A model generated the notes under the pieces. The model was not told where the DNA came from, made no database searches, and was given only the letters and a program-made list of their open reading frames with translations. A DNA stretch of 32,573 nt from an uncultured Sphingomonadales bacterium (GTDB taxonomy: Bacteria; Pseudomonadota; Alphaproteobacteria; Sphingomonadales; Sphingomonadaceae). The stretch lies in contig CAIJLW010000114.1 in assembly GCA_903821685.1 (NCBI GenBank), forward strand, positions 1 through 32,573, read 5' to 3'. A program made the translations under genes and the position numbers. Positions 8,624 through 16,084 of this stretch are shown here, one piece after another. How positions within the stretch are numbered: the stretch's first letter is position 1; every line of letters begins with the position of its first letter.

Positions 8624-8706
8624 AATATTTATCCTCTTCCGTTAGAATTTAAGCGGTAAATTTCTATCAAGTGCCAAGCAGTCAGATTAAATGTAACACA
8701 TATTCC

Positions 8707-10143
8707 TTATTTGCGGCGACGGATTACCAAGTTGCGGATTTCAGTCATATCTTCCATTGCGAAACGAATTCCTTCGCGGCCCAAACCTGAATCTTTGACG
8801 CCGCCATAAGGCATATTGTCCACGCGGTAGCTGGGGACATCGTTGATCACAACTCCGCCAACATCCAACCGGTCCCAAGCGTCGAGCGATTTGAAAATGT
8901 CGCGGGTGAAGATACCCGCCTGTAAACCGAATTTGCTGTCGTTTACTTCGTCGAGCGCCGCATCGAAGTCGGTAAAGCGCGATAAGATGGCGAGCGGTCC
9001 GAAGGCTTCTTCGCGATTGGCTTTGGCCGTGCGTGGGACGTTTTCGAGCAAAGTGGCCTCAAGCATTGCTCCATCCCGTTTGCCACCACAGAGCAACTTC
9101 GCCCCGTCTGCAACCGCTTCCTGAATCCAGCCATCAAGGCGTGCAGCTTCTTTGACATCGATCATTGGACCAATAAAGGTCTCCCTGTCATGGGGATTTC
9201 CAGACACCAGTTTGCCCGCGCGGGCGACCAGCATGTCACGGAACGTGTTGTAAATGCTGTCATGTATAATGATGCGCTGCACCCCAATGCAGCTTTGACC
9301 AGATTGATAAAATGCGCCAAAAATGACGCGCTCCAGCGCATCGTTGAGATCGGCATCTTCGTCGATGATGACCGCAGCATTGCCGCCCAGTTCGAGAACA
9401 ACTTTTTTCTTGCCCGCCTTGGCCTTTAAGGCCCAACCCACATCGGGAGAGCCCGTGAACGACAGCAGCTTTAGCCGGTCATCCTCGGTGAACAAATTTG
9501 CGCCGTCACGGCTGGTCGGAAGAATTGAAAACGCCCCTTCGGGCAAGTCAGTCTCTGCAAGTATTTCGCCCATGATGATGGCGCCCAGTGGCGTGCGGCT
9601 GGCGGGCTTCATAACAAACGGACACCCAACGGCGATGGCAGGTGCGATCTTATGCGCGGCAAGATTTAGTGGAAAGTTAAACGGCGAAATAAAGCTGCAT
9701 GGACCGATAGGGACCCGCTTCCACATGCCCTGATAGCCTTTGGCGCGCGCGGATATATCGAGCGGCTGAACCTCTCCGGTCATCCGGACCGATTCTTCCG
9801 CGGCAATCCGGAAGGTATCAATCAGCCGGGTGACTTCACCCTCGCTGTCCTTTATCGGCTTGCCTGCCTCTACGCATAGCGCATATGCCAGTTCGTCGAA
9901 GCGTTCCTTGAACCGCGAGACACAGTGCATCAGGACATTCTGGCGCTCGTAACTGGCCATCTGCGCCATTGGCTCGGCCGCTTTCACGGCGCCCGCAATT
10001 GCGACATCAATCGTCTTGCTATCGGCCAAAGCAACGCGAAAAGCAACTTCGCCGGTATATTTGTCAGTTACCGCAAGGTCAGTGTTTGACTGCACCGCCT
10101 TATTATTTAGATATAACGGATAAGTGTCTTTCAACATGCTCAT
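8707..10143 (-). CDS. NAD(P)-dependent aldehyde dehydrogenase
   Basis: 478 residues, full length for the ALDH superfamily. Catalytic features are present: oxyanion Asn156 (SPFNFPLN), the cofactor-binding Lys179 in MKPASRTP, the general-base Glu251 in LELGGNAA, and the nucleophile Cys285 in SGQSCIGVQR. The C-terminal dimerisation segment MPYGGVKDSGLGREG is intact. It oxidises an aldehyde to its acid in the cytoplasm. The sequence leans toward the lactaldehyde/glyceraldehyde-3-phosphate-type branch, but I cannot fix the substrate. Its ATG overlaps the stop of the acetolactate-synthase-like gene as ATGA, so the two are co-translated and probably act in one pathway. A second in-frame ATG lies two codons later. 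Confidence 0.9.
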   Translation of the reverse strand: MSMLKDTYPLYLNNKAVQSNTDLAVTDKYTGEVAFRVALADSKTIDVAIAGAVKAAEPMAQMASYERQNVLMHCVSRFKERFDELAYALCVEAGKPIKDSEGEVTRLIDTFRIAAEESVRMTGEVQPLDISARAKGYQGMWKRVPIGPCSFISPFNFPLNLAAHKIAPAIAVGCPFVMKPASRTPLGAIIMGEILAETDLPEGAFSILPTSRDGANLFTEDDRLKLLSFTGSPDVGWALKAKAGKKKVVLELGGNAAVIIDEDADLNDALERVIFGAFYQSGQSCIGVQRIIIHDSIYNTFRDMLVARAGKLVSGNPHDRETFIGPMIDVKEAARLDGWIQEAVADGAKLLCGGKRDGAMLEATLLENVPRTAKANREEAFGPLAILSRFTDFDAALDEVNDSKFGLQAGIFTRDIFKSLDAWDRLDVGGVVINDVPSYRVDNMPYGGVKDSGLGREGIRFAMEDMTEIRNLVIRRRK

Positions 10144-11789
10144 AATGCAGCGCTTAGCTCTTTGATTTGCACGTTGAGGATACGATCATTTTCCGTATAA
10201 TCGACCGGGCAGTCAATGAGATGCACACCCGGCGTATCACGGCAGTATTTCAGCAATTCGGTCAGATGGGCCGCACTTTCGACACGGTGTCCATTGGCGC
10301 CATAGCTATCTGCGTATTTGACGAAATCGGGGTTGCCGTAGGTCAGCCCCCAATCGGCAAAGCCCATATTCGCCTGCTTCCACCGGATCATGCCATAGCT
10401 GTCATCGCGAAGAATTAGGACGGTGATGTTAAGTCCAAGCCGGACAGCGGTTTCCATCTCCTGGCTATTCATCATGAAGCCACCATCGCCGCAAATCGCC
10501 ATTACCTTACGATCAGGATAGACCATCGCTGACATCATAGCCGACGGCAGGCCCGCGCCCATCGTGGCAAGAGCATTGTCAAGCAGCACAGTGTTTGGTC
10601 GGTGCGCTGAATAACCCCGTGCAAACCAGATTTTATAGACGCCATTATCGAGGCAGATGATGCCGTCATCAGGCATAACGTCGCGCACTTGTTGCACCAA
10701 ATGTGGCGGAAAAATTGGGAACCGCGCGTCGCCAGAGAGGCTAGCGGTATGTTCAACCTCGGCTTTGTGGTAATCTAGCATATGGCCGCAGTCCCAGCTG
10801 CCACTCGGAACGATGTCCTCCTTCATTTGCCAGATTGCATTTGCAATATCGCCGATGACTTCAATGCCTGGGAAATAGACAGGGTCAACCTCAGCAGTTT
10901 TACTGGAGATATGAATGACTTGGGCGCCGCCTGGTTTCATGAAAAAAGGCGGCTTTTCTATGACATCATGGCCGACATTGACGATGCAATCCGACGCTTC
11001 GACCGCGCGGTGGACAAAATCACCCGCGGACAAGGCTGCGCAGCCCAGAAATTTCGGATGGCGCTCATCAATCACGCCCTTGCCCAATTGGGTCGTGAGA
11101 AACGGGATGCCAGTCTTCTCGATAAATTGTAGCAGCATCCTGCCGGTCATCGTCCGGTTGGCGCCTGCGCCAATCACAAGCACAGGTGATTTGGCATTTT
11201 CCAGCGCCTCGACTGCGGCGCGCACCGCTTTAGGGTCGGCGCTGGGACGACGCGATACGCTGCGTTTGATGGGCAGGGCGTCGGTATGTTCGTCAGCAAT
11301 ATCTTCGGGCAGCTCGATATGGACCGCACCGGGTTTTTCTTCCTCGGCCAAACGAAATGCCTCACGCACACGGCTCGGGATATTGTCCGAGGCTGCCATT
11401 TGATGGGTGTATTTCGTGATCGGTCCCATCATGGCAACGACGTCCAAAATCTGAAAACGCCCTTGCTTTGATTTCTTGATAGGCTTTTGGCCGGTAATCA
11501 TCATCATTGGCATACCGCCGAGCGTGGCATAGGCCCCTGCTGTAACAAGATTGGTTGCACCTGGACCAAGCGTCGCCAAGCACACGCCGGTTTTACCCGT
11601 GTGTCGCCCGTACGTAGCGGCCATAAAGCCTGCACCTTGTTCATGCCGCGTAAGGATAAGCTTGATTTTCTTCGAGCGCGAAAGGCTATCTAGAAAGTCG
11701 AGATTTTCTTCTCCTGGAACACCAAAAATATATTCGACGCCTTCTTCTTCGAGGCAGGCAATGAACAAGTCAGAGGCTTTTTGAGTCAT
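10140..11789 (-). CDS. Acetolactate synthase-like ThDP enzyme (large subunit, catabolic type)
   Basis: 549 residues with the three-domain ThDP-enzyme layout. Glu50 in TRHEQGAGFMA is the cofactor-activating glutamate. The ThDP/Mg motif GDGGFMMNSQE begins at 434 and is followed at the expected distance by DDSYGMIRWKQ. The overall pattern is closest to acetolactate synthases of the AlsS type (condensing two pyruvates), and no regulatory small-subunit gene lies nearby, unlike biosynthetic ilvBH. Its downstream partner is an aldehyde dehydrogenase coupled through ATGA. Together they may handle pyruvate-derived or aldehyde-derived carbon, but the real substrate could differ from pyruvate. An inverted repeat about 40-60 bases upstream of the start may be an operator. 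A Shine-Dalgarno sequence is weak (AGGC, 6 bases before the ATG). Confidence 0.85.
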   Translation of the reverse strand: MTQKASDLFIACLEEEGVEYIFGVPGEENLDFLDSLSRSKKIKLILTRHEQGAGFMAATYGRHTGKTGVCLATLGPGATNLVTAGAYATLGGMPMMMITGQKPIKKSKQGRFQILDVVAMMGPITKYTHQMAASDNIPSRVREAFRLAEEEKPGAVHIELPEDIADEHTDALPIKRSVSRRPSADPKAVRAAVEALENAKSPVLVIGAGANRTMTGRMLLQFIEKTGIPFLTTQLGKGVIDERHPKFLGCAALSAGDFVHRAVEASDCIVNVGHDVIEKPPFFMKPGGAQVIHISSKTAEVDPVYFPGIEVIGDIANAIWQMKEDIVPSGSWDCGHMLDYHKAEVEHTASLSGDARFPIFPPHLVQQVRDVMPDDGIICLDNGVYKIWFARGYSAHRPNTVLLDNALATMGAGLPSAMMSAMVYPDRKVMAICGDGGFMMNSQEMETAVRLGLNITVLILRDDSYGMIRWKQANMGFADWGLTYGNPDFVKYADSYGANGHRVESAAHLTELLKYCRDTPGVHLIDCPVDYTENDRILNVQIKELSAAL

Positions 11790-12188
11790 GATATGCCTAT
11801 TCTTTTAAAGTGCAGAAGTTTGGTGAGGATGTTGTCGGTTTTCAACATCAAATTTTGACCGTTACAATAGGAGTTACTTGCATTAACATCATAAAAGTAG
11901 CCGACTGAACAGCGAAAAAACGTCAACAAAAGTGAACTCGATCGGCCTCTTTTCCAACAAACCAGTCAAGAAAAAATTCAGCCGAAGCGTGAGAAGCAGA
12001 AAAATGAACAAAGTGGCTGTCCAAAAAAAGACCGTAGGGTGAAATACCCTCGATGCTAGCTCGGGCAAATGTATGAGGAAGATGAAGGCGTACCCCCCAA
12101 TCTTGAGGCCGCGCTCAACGGGTATCGCTCTGCCGCCGGTCAGGGTAAGGCCGCAGCTCAGTGGCAGCCTGGAATAATCAGCAGCGCG
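11790..12188. other. Gene-free stretch between the ALS-like gene and the PycTM gene
   Basis: No intact gene is visible in these roughly 400 bases. They hold the ALS/ALDH upstream region with its inverted repeat (left third), an AT-rich middle, and on the right the decayed Sel1-repeat fragment. A start-less 63-codon frame on the minus strand (11923-12114) is open but has no recognisable motif. The patch reads as eroded accessory DNA. Confidence 0.6.
11828..11849. promoter_or_regulatory. Inverted repeat upstream of the ALS-like gene (possible operator)
   Basis: GATGTTG (11828-11834) and CAACATC (11843-11849) form a perfect 7-bp dyad with an 8-base spacer. It lies 39-60 bases upstream of the ALS-like start codon, where a repressor or activator of the ALS/ALDH pair could bind. 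No regulator gene is adjacent, so this is only a positional inference. Confidence 0.35.
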
Positions 12189-12194
12189 CTATAA
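12060..12194 (+). pseudogene. Remnant of a Sel1-repeat protein
   Basis: The plus strand encodes LGQMYEEDEGVP then PNLEAALNGYRSAAGQGKAA and QWQPGI before a TAA at 12192-12194. This matches one Sel1-like repeat and the beginning of the next (consensus LG-MY--G-GVPQ---A--WY--AA-QG-A-AQ--LG). Sel1 proteins carry many such repeats; here there is only one, an in-frame TAG sits directly upstream (12057-12059), and the second repeat breaks down after QPGI. Several consensus positions are changed. It is therefore read as a decayed fragment of a larger gene, not a functional 41-residue protein. Its last bases overlap the 3' end of the convergent PycTM gene. Confidence 0.6.
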
Positions 12195-12704
12195 CAGCCG
12201 CCCTGCAATTTGCTCATATACGAAGGTTAGGAATGCTATTATTAAACCAAAGAGGAAAGTCCGATATGCCAATGCAAGGTAGCGATATTTTTTAGACTGG
12301 AGTATGCAGCCCAGCTGGTAGATATCGCGCAGCATAGTTTTAAACACGTCTTCGGGCTCTTTCAGCAGGCTCAATACCTTTTCTTGAAAGACCGTTTCTT
12401 CAACCTGCGTGAACGTCCCAAAGAACAACCAGTTGCTCCCTTTCGCAGATTTTGGAGCCGTGGAAGGCATCACCGCTAAAATAGCCAGCCCAGCTGAAAT
12501 AAGCGCAGACAGCGCCAATATTGCTAATGGAAGCGAGAAGGCGTTTTTCTGACTTTGCCCAATCGAAAGCGTTAAAACCAAAAACGCTGCGCCGATCAAC
12601 ATGTTGGCTTTCTGATCCGCCATGCTGCTCAATTGCACATGATGTTGCTGCATCGTTCGTATCGAATAAATGGTTTCGCTGGGCCATTTTTGCTGTTCGT
12701 TCAT
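12189..12704 (-). CDS. Pycsar-effector-like (PycTM/DUF5706) membrane protein
   Basis: 171 residues. An N-terminal helix with MADQKANMLIG at 28-38 leads into two closely spaced transmembrane segments (about 35-49 and 57-79). A cytoplasmic helical stretch follows, then SKKYRYLALAYRTF and a third membrane segment (about 149-165). This layout and the MAD-KAN motif resemble the PycTM family (DUF5706), whose best-known members are membrane-disrupting effectors of Pycsar anti-phage systems triggered by cyclic pyrimidine nucleotides. No cyclase gene is adjacent: upstream is unexplained DNA and a divergent crtI, downstream a Sel1 remnant. It is thus an orphan, either a stand-alone family member with another job or a leftover from a lost operon. 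The ATG has a GGGGTAA element 3 bases upstream. Family assignment is from memory of the motif pattern. Confidence 0.72.
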   Translation of the reverse strand: MNEQQKWPSETIYSIRTMQQHHVQLSSMADQKANMLIGAAFLVLTLSIGQSQKNAFSLPLAILALSALISAGLAILAVMPSTAPKSAKGSNWLFFGTFTQVEETVFQEKVLSLLKEPEDVFKTMLRDIYQLGCILQSKKYRYLALAYRTFLFGLIIAFLTFVYEQIAGRLL

Positions 12705-13170
12705 GCTTTACCCCGACGTTGTTCATGAATGATACTAGACGGGAGTACCCGTTGTCAGATCATTTGAGACACATATCATCTAAAAACAAGCGGTTCTTTG
12801 TGTAGACGTCACGGATTGATTTTATGCTGAGAGCTTGCGGTTATACACGCGCCTTTCTTCCAAGGTTTTTCGTTCTTTCGCCCCGCGTTGTTTGACGATG
12901 CCTTCAGTTCGGCAAAACGATACTGAGAGTTTAAAGTGGAAGGGCGGCTGGTTCTCGTCCACTCGGATGGACGCCGCCCGCTAGTCCAAGTGCAAATGAT
13001 GGCGCCTCAAGTTCCCTTTGTCCGTCGTCAGAACATTTGGCACCGGCGGCGGCGCCCTGCTCAAGCTGCTGCGCGTATGCCGATACTAATGTTAGCACCT
13101 AGGATAACATCTAGGTTGTTCCAAACAGCTTTAGACACTAGCAATAAAGCAACTAAGGATGGTCTAAAAA
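12705..13170. other. Unexplained 466-base intergenic region upstream of crtI
   Basis: No confident gene. A GC-rich core (about 12935-13080) is flanked by AT-rich DNA. On the minus strand a 52-codon frame (12980-12822) without a good start encodes a segment containing ENQPPFHFKLSVSF and KERKTLEERRVYNRKLSA, preceded in frame by a TAG. A second minus frame over the GC-rich core is open from a GTG. I recognise neither. The right end carries the crtI upstream region: an inverted repeat at 13090-13109 and the crtI ribosome-binding site. Confidence 0.5.
13090..13109. promoter_or_regulatory. Inverted repeat upstream of crtI (TGTTA-N10-TAACA)
   Basis: A perfect 5-bp dyad with a 10-base spacer, ending about 61 bases before the crtI ATG. 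It faintly resembles the TGT-N12-ACA sites of CrtJ/PpsR-type carotenoid and photosynthesis regulators, but the spacing is two bases too long, so this is only a candidate operator. Confidence 0.3.
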
Positions 13171-14781
13171 ATGTTGCGACGTAAAGCAGTTGTTATTGGT
13201 GCGGGTATCGGCGGCATATCATGCGCCATACGATTACAAAGCCTCGGCTTTGATACGGAAATAGTTGAGGCGTTGGATGCACCCGGCGGTCGCGCATATG
13301 TGCGCAAGGTTGATGGATTTGTGTTCGACATGGGCCCGACTGTGCTTACCGTGCCCCATTTCATCGAGGAATTGTTCAGCCTGCAGCAAGACCATGCGAG
13401 GCTTGGCGAGCCGGATTTTCCTGCCGGCACTTTGGATGAAAACTGCAGAATTCGGGCGGGCGTCTCAGGCGGACCGAATACGAGCAAATATGTCGAAATT
13501 GTCCCAATATTGCCATTTTATCGCATCTATTTCGACGATGGCACGTTTTTTGATTATGATGGCGATCCGGTCAGCACCCGTGAGCAGATCAAGCGATTGG
13601 CACCCGAAGATCTCGCGGGATATGAAGCCTTTCACGACCAAGCCCGCGCTATCTTTCATCGCGGATTTTTGAAGCTGGGATATACCTATTTTGGAAGCCT
13701 TGGGTCGATGCTGCGCGTCGTGCCCGATTTGCTAAAGCTCGGCGCAGTTCAGTCGCTGTTCGGCATGGTTAGCAAATATTTCAAGTCAGACAAAATGCGC
13801 CAAGTGTTCAGCTTTGAGCCTCTGCTGGTCGGCGGTAATCCGATGAAGGTGCCTGCGATCTATGCCATGATCCATTTTGTCGAAAAGACGTGGGGTATTC
13901 ATTATGCTAAGGGAGGCACCGGCGCTCTCGTTGCAGGGCTCGTCAAGAAATTCGAGGAGATGGGCGGCCGGTTGCGGGTCAATGCACCCGTGAAGCGTAT
14001 TCTGGTGGAAAACCGAACCGCTAAGGGTGTGCAATTGGAAGATGGGGAAGAGATAGGTGCGGATGTTGTGGTTTCCAACGCGGATTACGCAACCACTTAC
14101 CTAAAGCTGGTCGATAAGGCGCATCGGCGGATCAACCGCAATGCGCTGGTGAAATTCCGTAAGCAGTCAATGTCGTTGATGGTGATCTATTTCGGTTACG
14201 AACGCCGCGACAATGACCCCGATTTGCGCCATCACAACATCATCCTTGGTCCACGCTATGAAGCGTTGCTCGACGAGATTTTCGAGAAAAAGGTAATGAG
14301 CCCGGACTTCTCGCAATATCTCCATATCCCGACCCTGACTGATCCGACACTAGCTCCTCCGGGTCATCATGCTGCATATACCCTTATCCCTGTACCCAAT
14401 AATGCGAGCGGCATAGACTGGGATGTAGAAGGACCAAAATTGTCCGCTCGGGTGCTGAGCTTCCTCGAGGAACGGGGCTATATTCCTGACCTTGCCGCGC
14501 GTCTGAAGCATATGAGCTTCATCACACCAGATTATTTTTCAGAAACGCTGGGTTCATATCTTGGAAACGGTTTTGGCGTTGAACCCGTCCTGACCCAGAC
14601 CGCATTCTTCCGCCCACACAATAAGTCAGAAGATGTGCACAATCTATATCTGGTGGGCCAAGGAACGCAGCCGGGTGGCGGTACGCCCTCGGTAATGATG
14701 TCAGCTAAGATGACCGCACGTGAGATAGCCAGGGATTTGGGCGTCGAAGCATCGGTGATAAACGGTGTGCCGGGGCAATGA
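13171..14781 (+). CDS. crtI: Phytoene desaturase-type carotenoid oxidoreductase
   Basis: 536 residues, typical for bacterial CrtI. The N-terminal FAD-binding Rossmann motif [17 protein letters not shown] begins at residue 10 and is followed by the E-A-PGGRAY segment. The C-terminal CrtI signature is present near 495-520 as [21 protein letters not shown]. The enzyme introduces double bonds into phytoene or a related polyene at the inner membrane, using FAD. An AAGGATGG Shine-Dalgarno sequence lies about 10 bases before the ATG. Unusually there is no crtB, crtY, crtE or other carotenoid gene nearby, so either the pathway genes are scattered or this is a paralogue (a CrtI-like diapophytoene or ketolase-type oxidoreductase). 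Upstream is an inverted repeat that could regulate it. Confidence 0.88.
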   Translation: MLRRKAVVIGAGIGGISCAIRLQSLGFDTEIVEALDAPGGRAYVRKVDGFVFDMGPTVLTVPHFIEELFSLQQDHARLGEPDFPAGTLDENCRIRAGVSGGPNTSKYVEIVPILPFYRIYFDDGTFFDYDGDPVSTREQIKRLAPEDLAGYEAFHDQARAIFHRGFLKLGYTYFGSLGSMLRVVPDLLKLGAVQSLFGMVSKYFKSDKMRQVFSFEPLLVGGNPMKVPAIYAMIHFVEKTWGIHYAKGGTGALVAGLVKKFEEMGGRLRVNAPVKRILVENRTAKGVQLEDGEEIGADVVVSNADYATTYLKLVDKAHRRINRNALVKFRKQSMSLMVIYFGYERRDNDPDLRHHNIILGPRYEALLDEIFEKKVMSPDFSQYLHIPTLTDPTLAPPGHHAAYTLIPVPNNASGIDWDVEGPKLSARVLSFLEERGYIPDLAARLKHMSFITPDYFSETLGSYLGNGFGVEPVLTQTAFFRPHNKSEDVHNLYLVGQGTQPGGGTPSVMMSAKMTAREIARDLGVEASVINGVPGQ

Positions 14782-15139
14782 GAAGCCGCAGCCTATTGGT
14801 TGCCTATGCGTCGGCCATTCGCTTCAGCGCCGATGACGATAATTTTAATCAGGCGAACCGGCGTTATTTTTGCCATGCTAGAGTAACAACTGACTAGCGC
14901 AAACGGACACCGCCTTGCAGGTGAAAGTGATTGGTTCTGGCGCAGCGGCAACTGCAGGAGCGCCAAAAGCCCCGATCGCAAACCCCATGGTGCATATCAG
15001 GAAACTTGTTCGAGTCATTGTGACACGCAATGTGCCATTAATGTGCCGTATTTTTCCGTTTTGTTCCAGACATGATTTCCGAACCGAAAAAACACGTTTT
15101 GAAAAAACGCGGGAATTACAATGGTTTTAGGGGGAAATA
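14782..15139. other. Sparse region between crtI and tRNA-Thr
   Basis: About 360 bases with no confident gene. It contains a possible small secreted-peptide frame on the minus strand (14878-15018). Next to that are two direct copies of AATGTGCC, 11 bases apart, around 15028-15047. T-rich stretches just 3' of tRNA-Thr (minus strand, about 15085-15115) may serve as its terminator, but no convincing hairpin was seen. Confidence 0.5.
14878..15018 (-). CDS. Possible small secreted peptide (46 aa) or truncated gene
   Basis: A 46-codon frame starts with an excellent signal-peptide pattern: MTRTS, then a hydrophobic core (FLICTMGFAIGAFG) and an APAVA-AA cleavage site near residue 25. The predicted mature part is only about 22 residues, with two Cys, before a TAG. 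No Shine-Dalgarno sequence is evident. It could be a genuine tiny secreted peptide, the stump of a truncated periplasmic protein gene, or chance. No family recognised. Confidence 0.35.
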   Translation of the reverse strand: MTRTSFLICTMGFAIGAFGAPAVAAAPEPITFTCKAVSVCASQLLL

Positions 15140-15215
<76 letters not shown>

Positions 15216-15235
15216 ACTCGGCGCGTCCCATAGCG

Positions 15236-16084
15236 TCAAATAACTCCAAAGGTCCAGCCCTCAGTTGCAGCAATTTTGCTATTTAGTGCATTTGGTGCCC
15301 AAAATTGAGGATTTCCGGCAACATTCCGCAGCCAGGCGGCGGTTATAAGGGCATCGGTTGCGTGGTCGGTGTAGCGTTCAAACGGTTTGTGTGGCTGCGA
15401 GCCAAGTGCGTGCAACGCATTGTCGAGTGCATGCCCGTCGCGGACTTTGCTTCGGCCTTTGGCGACATCGGCTGCGCGTGCGGCGATGCTGGTGTAAATC
15501 TCCACAACCACGGTCCCGTCTGTGGGAATGGCATCGAACGGCCAGATCGCTACCTTATCGCGCACATAGTTGAGGAAGCGCATGCCGGCAAAGCTCGCTT
15601 TTGCGACTTGCGCGGCGCCGATGGCGTCATAGACGGTGGACGCCTTTCCAGTGCTGTTCTTGTTGAGAAGTTCGCACTGGCGCCAGAAGAGATAATCGGA
15701 CTTTGCGCCGTCGGCCGCGCCTAAATAAAAATGACGGCGATGGTGGTATTCGAGGAAGGACGCGGCACCCAAATCCGGATCATCGCAGACATGGTCGACA
15801 TAAGCCCAGAAATCCTTAGCGGATGATGGCACATCGTCACCGGGTAAATAGCTACCGCGTTCAATAAAGGGCGGCGCGAAGCTGAAGTCGAAGCCAATTA
15901 GCAAGTCATCATCTTCCGCCAGAAGCCAGTCAGCAACCGCTTGACGCGACCAGACTTTGTCGGGTGGCGTCACAAGGCGGGGCGCTGCATCGCCCATTTC
16001 ACAAACAGCCAAAGCAATACCGGGATGTCGGCTGCCTTTCGCGCCAGACCAATCGGCGCACGCAAAACGCGTGAATGGACGCAT
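15236..16084 (-). CDS. DUF429-like (RNase H-fold) protein
   Basis: 282 residues, no signal peptide or membrane segments, so cytoplasmic. Acidic positions fit an RNase H-like fold of the DUF429 type: CADWSGAKG near the N-terminus (about 9-17), IGFDFSFAPP around 63-72, a central VVVEIYTS, and the C-terminal DHATDALITAAWLR. The biochemical role is unknown. Its ATG overlaps the rarA stop as TAATG, so it is co-translated with a replication-fork recombination factor, which makes a nucleic-acid-related role plausible but unproven. The family label is tentative; 'conserved hypothetical protein' is the cautious reading. Confidence 0.72.
   Translation of the reverse strand: MRPFTRFACADWSGAKGSRHPGIALAVCEMGDAAPRLVTPPDKVWSRQAVADWLLAEDDDLLIGFDFSFAPPFIERGSYLPGDDVPSSAKDFWAYVDHVCDDPDLGAASFLEYHHRRHFYLGAADGAKSDYLFWRQCELLNKNSTGKASTVYDAIGAAQVAKASFAGMRFLNYVRDKVAIWPFDAIPTDGTVVVEIYTSIAARAADVAKGRSKVRDGHALDNALHALGSQPHKPFERYTDHATDALITAAWLRNVAGNPQFWAPNALNSKIAATEGWTFGVI

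Noticed and set aside
11923-12114. 63-codon minus-strand frame with fluent-looking translation (contains SPYGLFLDSHFVHFSASHA)
   Set aside because: No start codon, a TGA directly upstream, no recognisable family, and part of it is antisense to the better-supported Sel1 remnant.
13090-13109. Calling the dyad a CrtJ/PpsR site
   Set aside because: The spacing is TGT-N14-ACA rather than N12 and no PpsR gene or photosynthesis gene is visible, so it is listed only as an unspecified inverted repeat.
12936-13184. 82-codon plus-strand frame
   Set aside because: Open only because of the GC-rich core, no Shine-Dalgarno sequence, no motif, and it runs into crtI in another frame.
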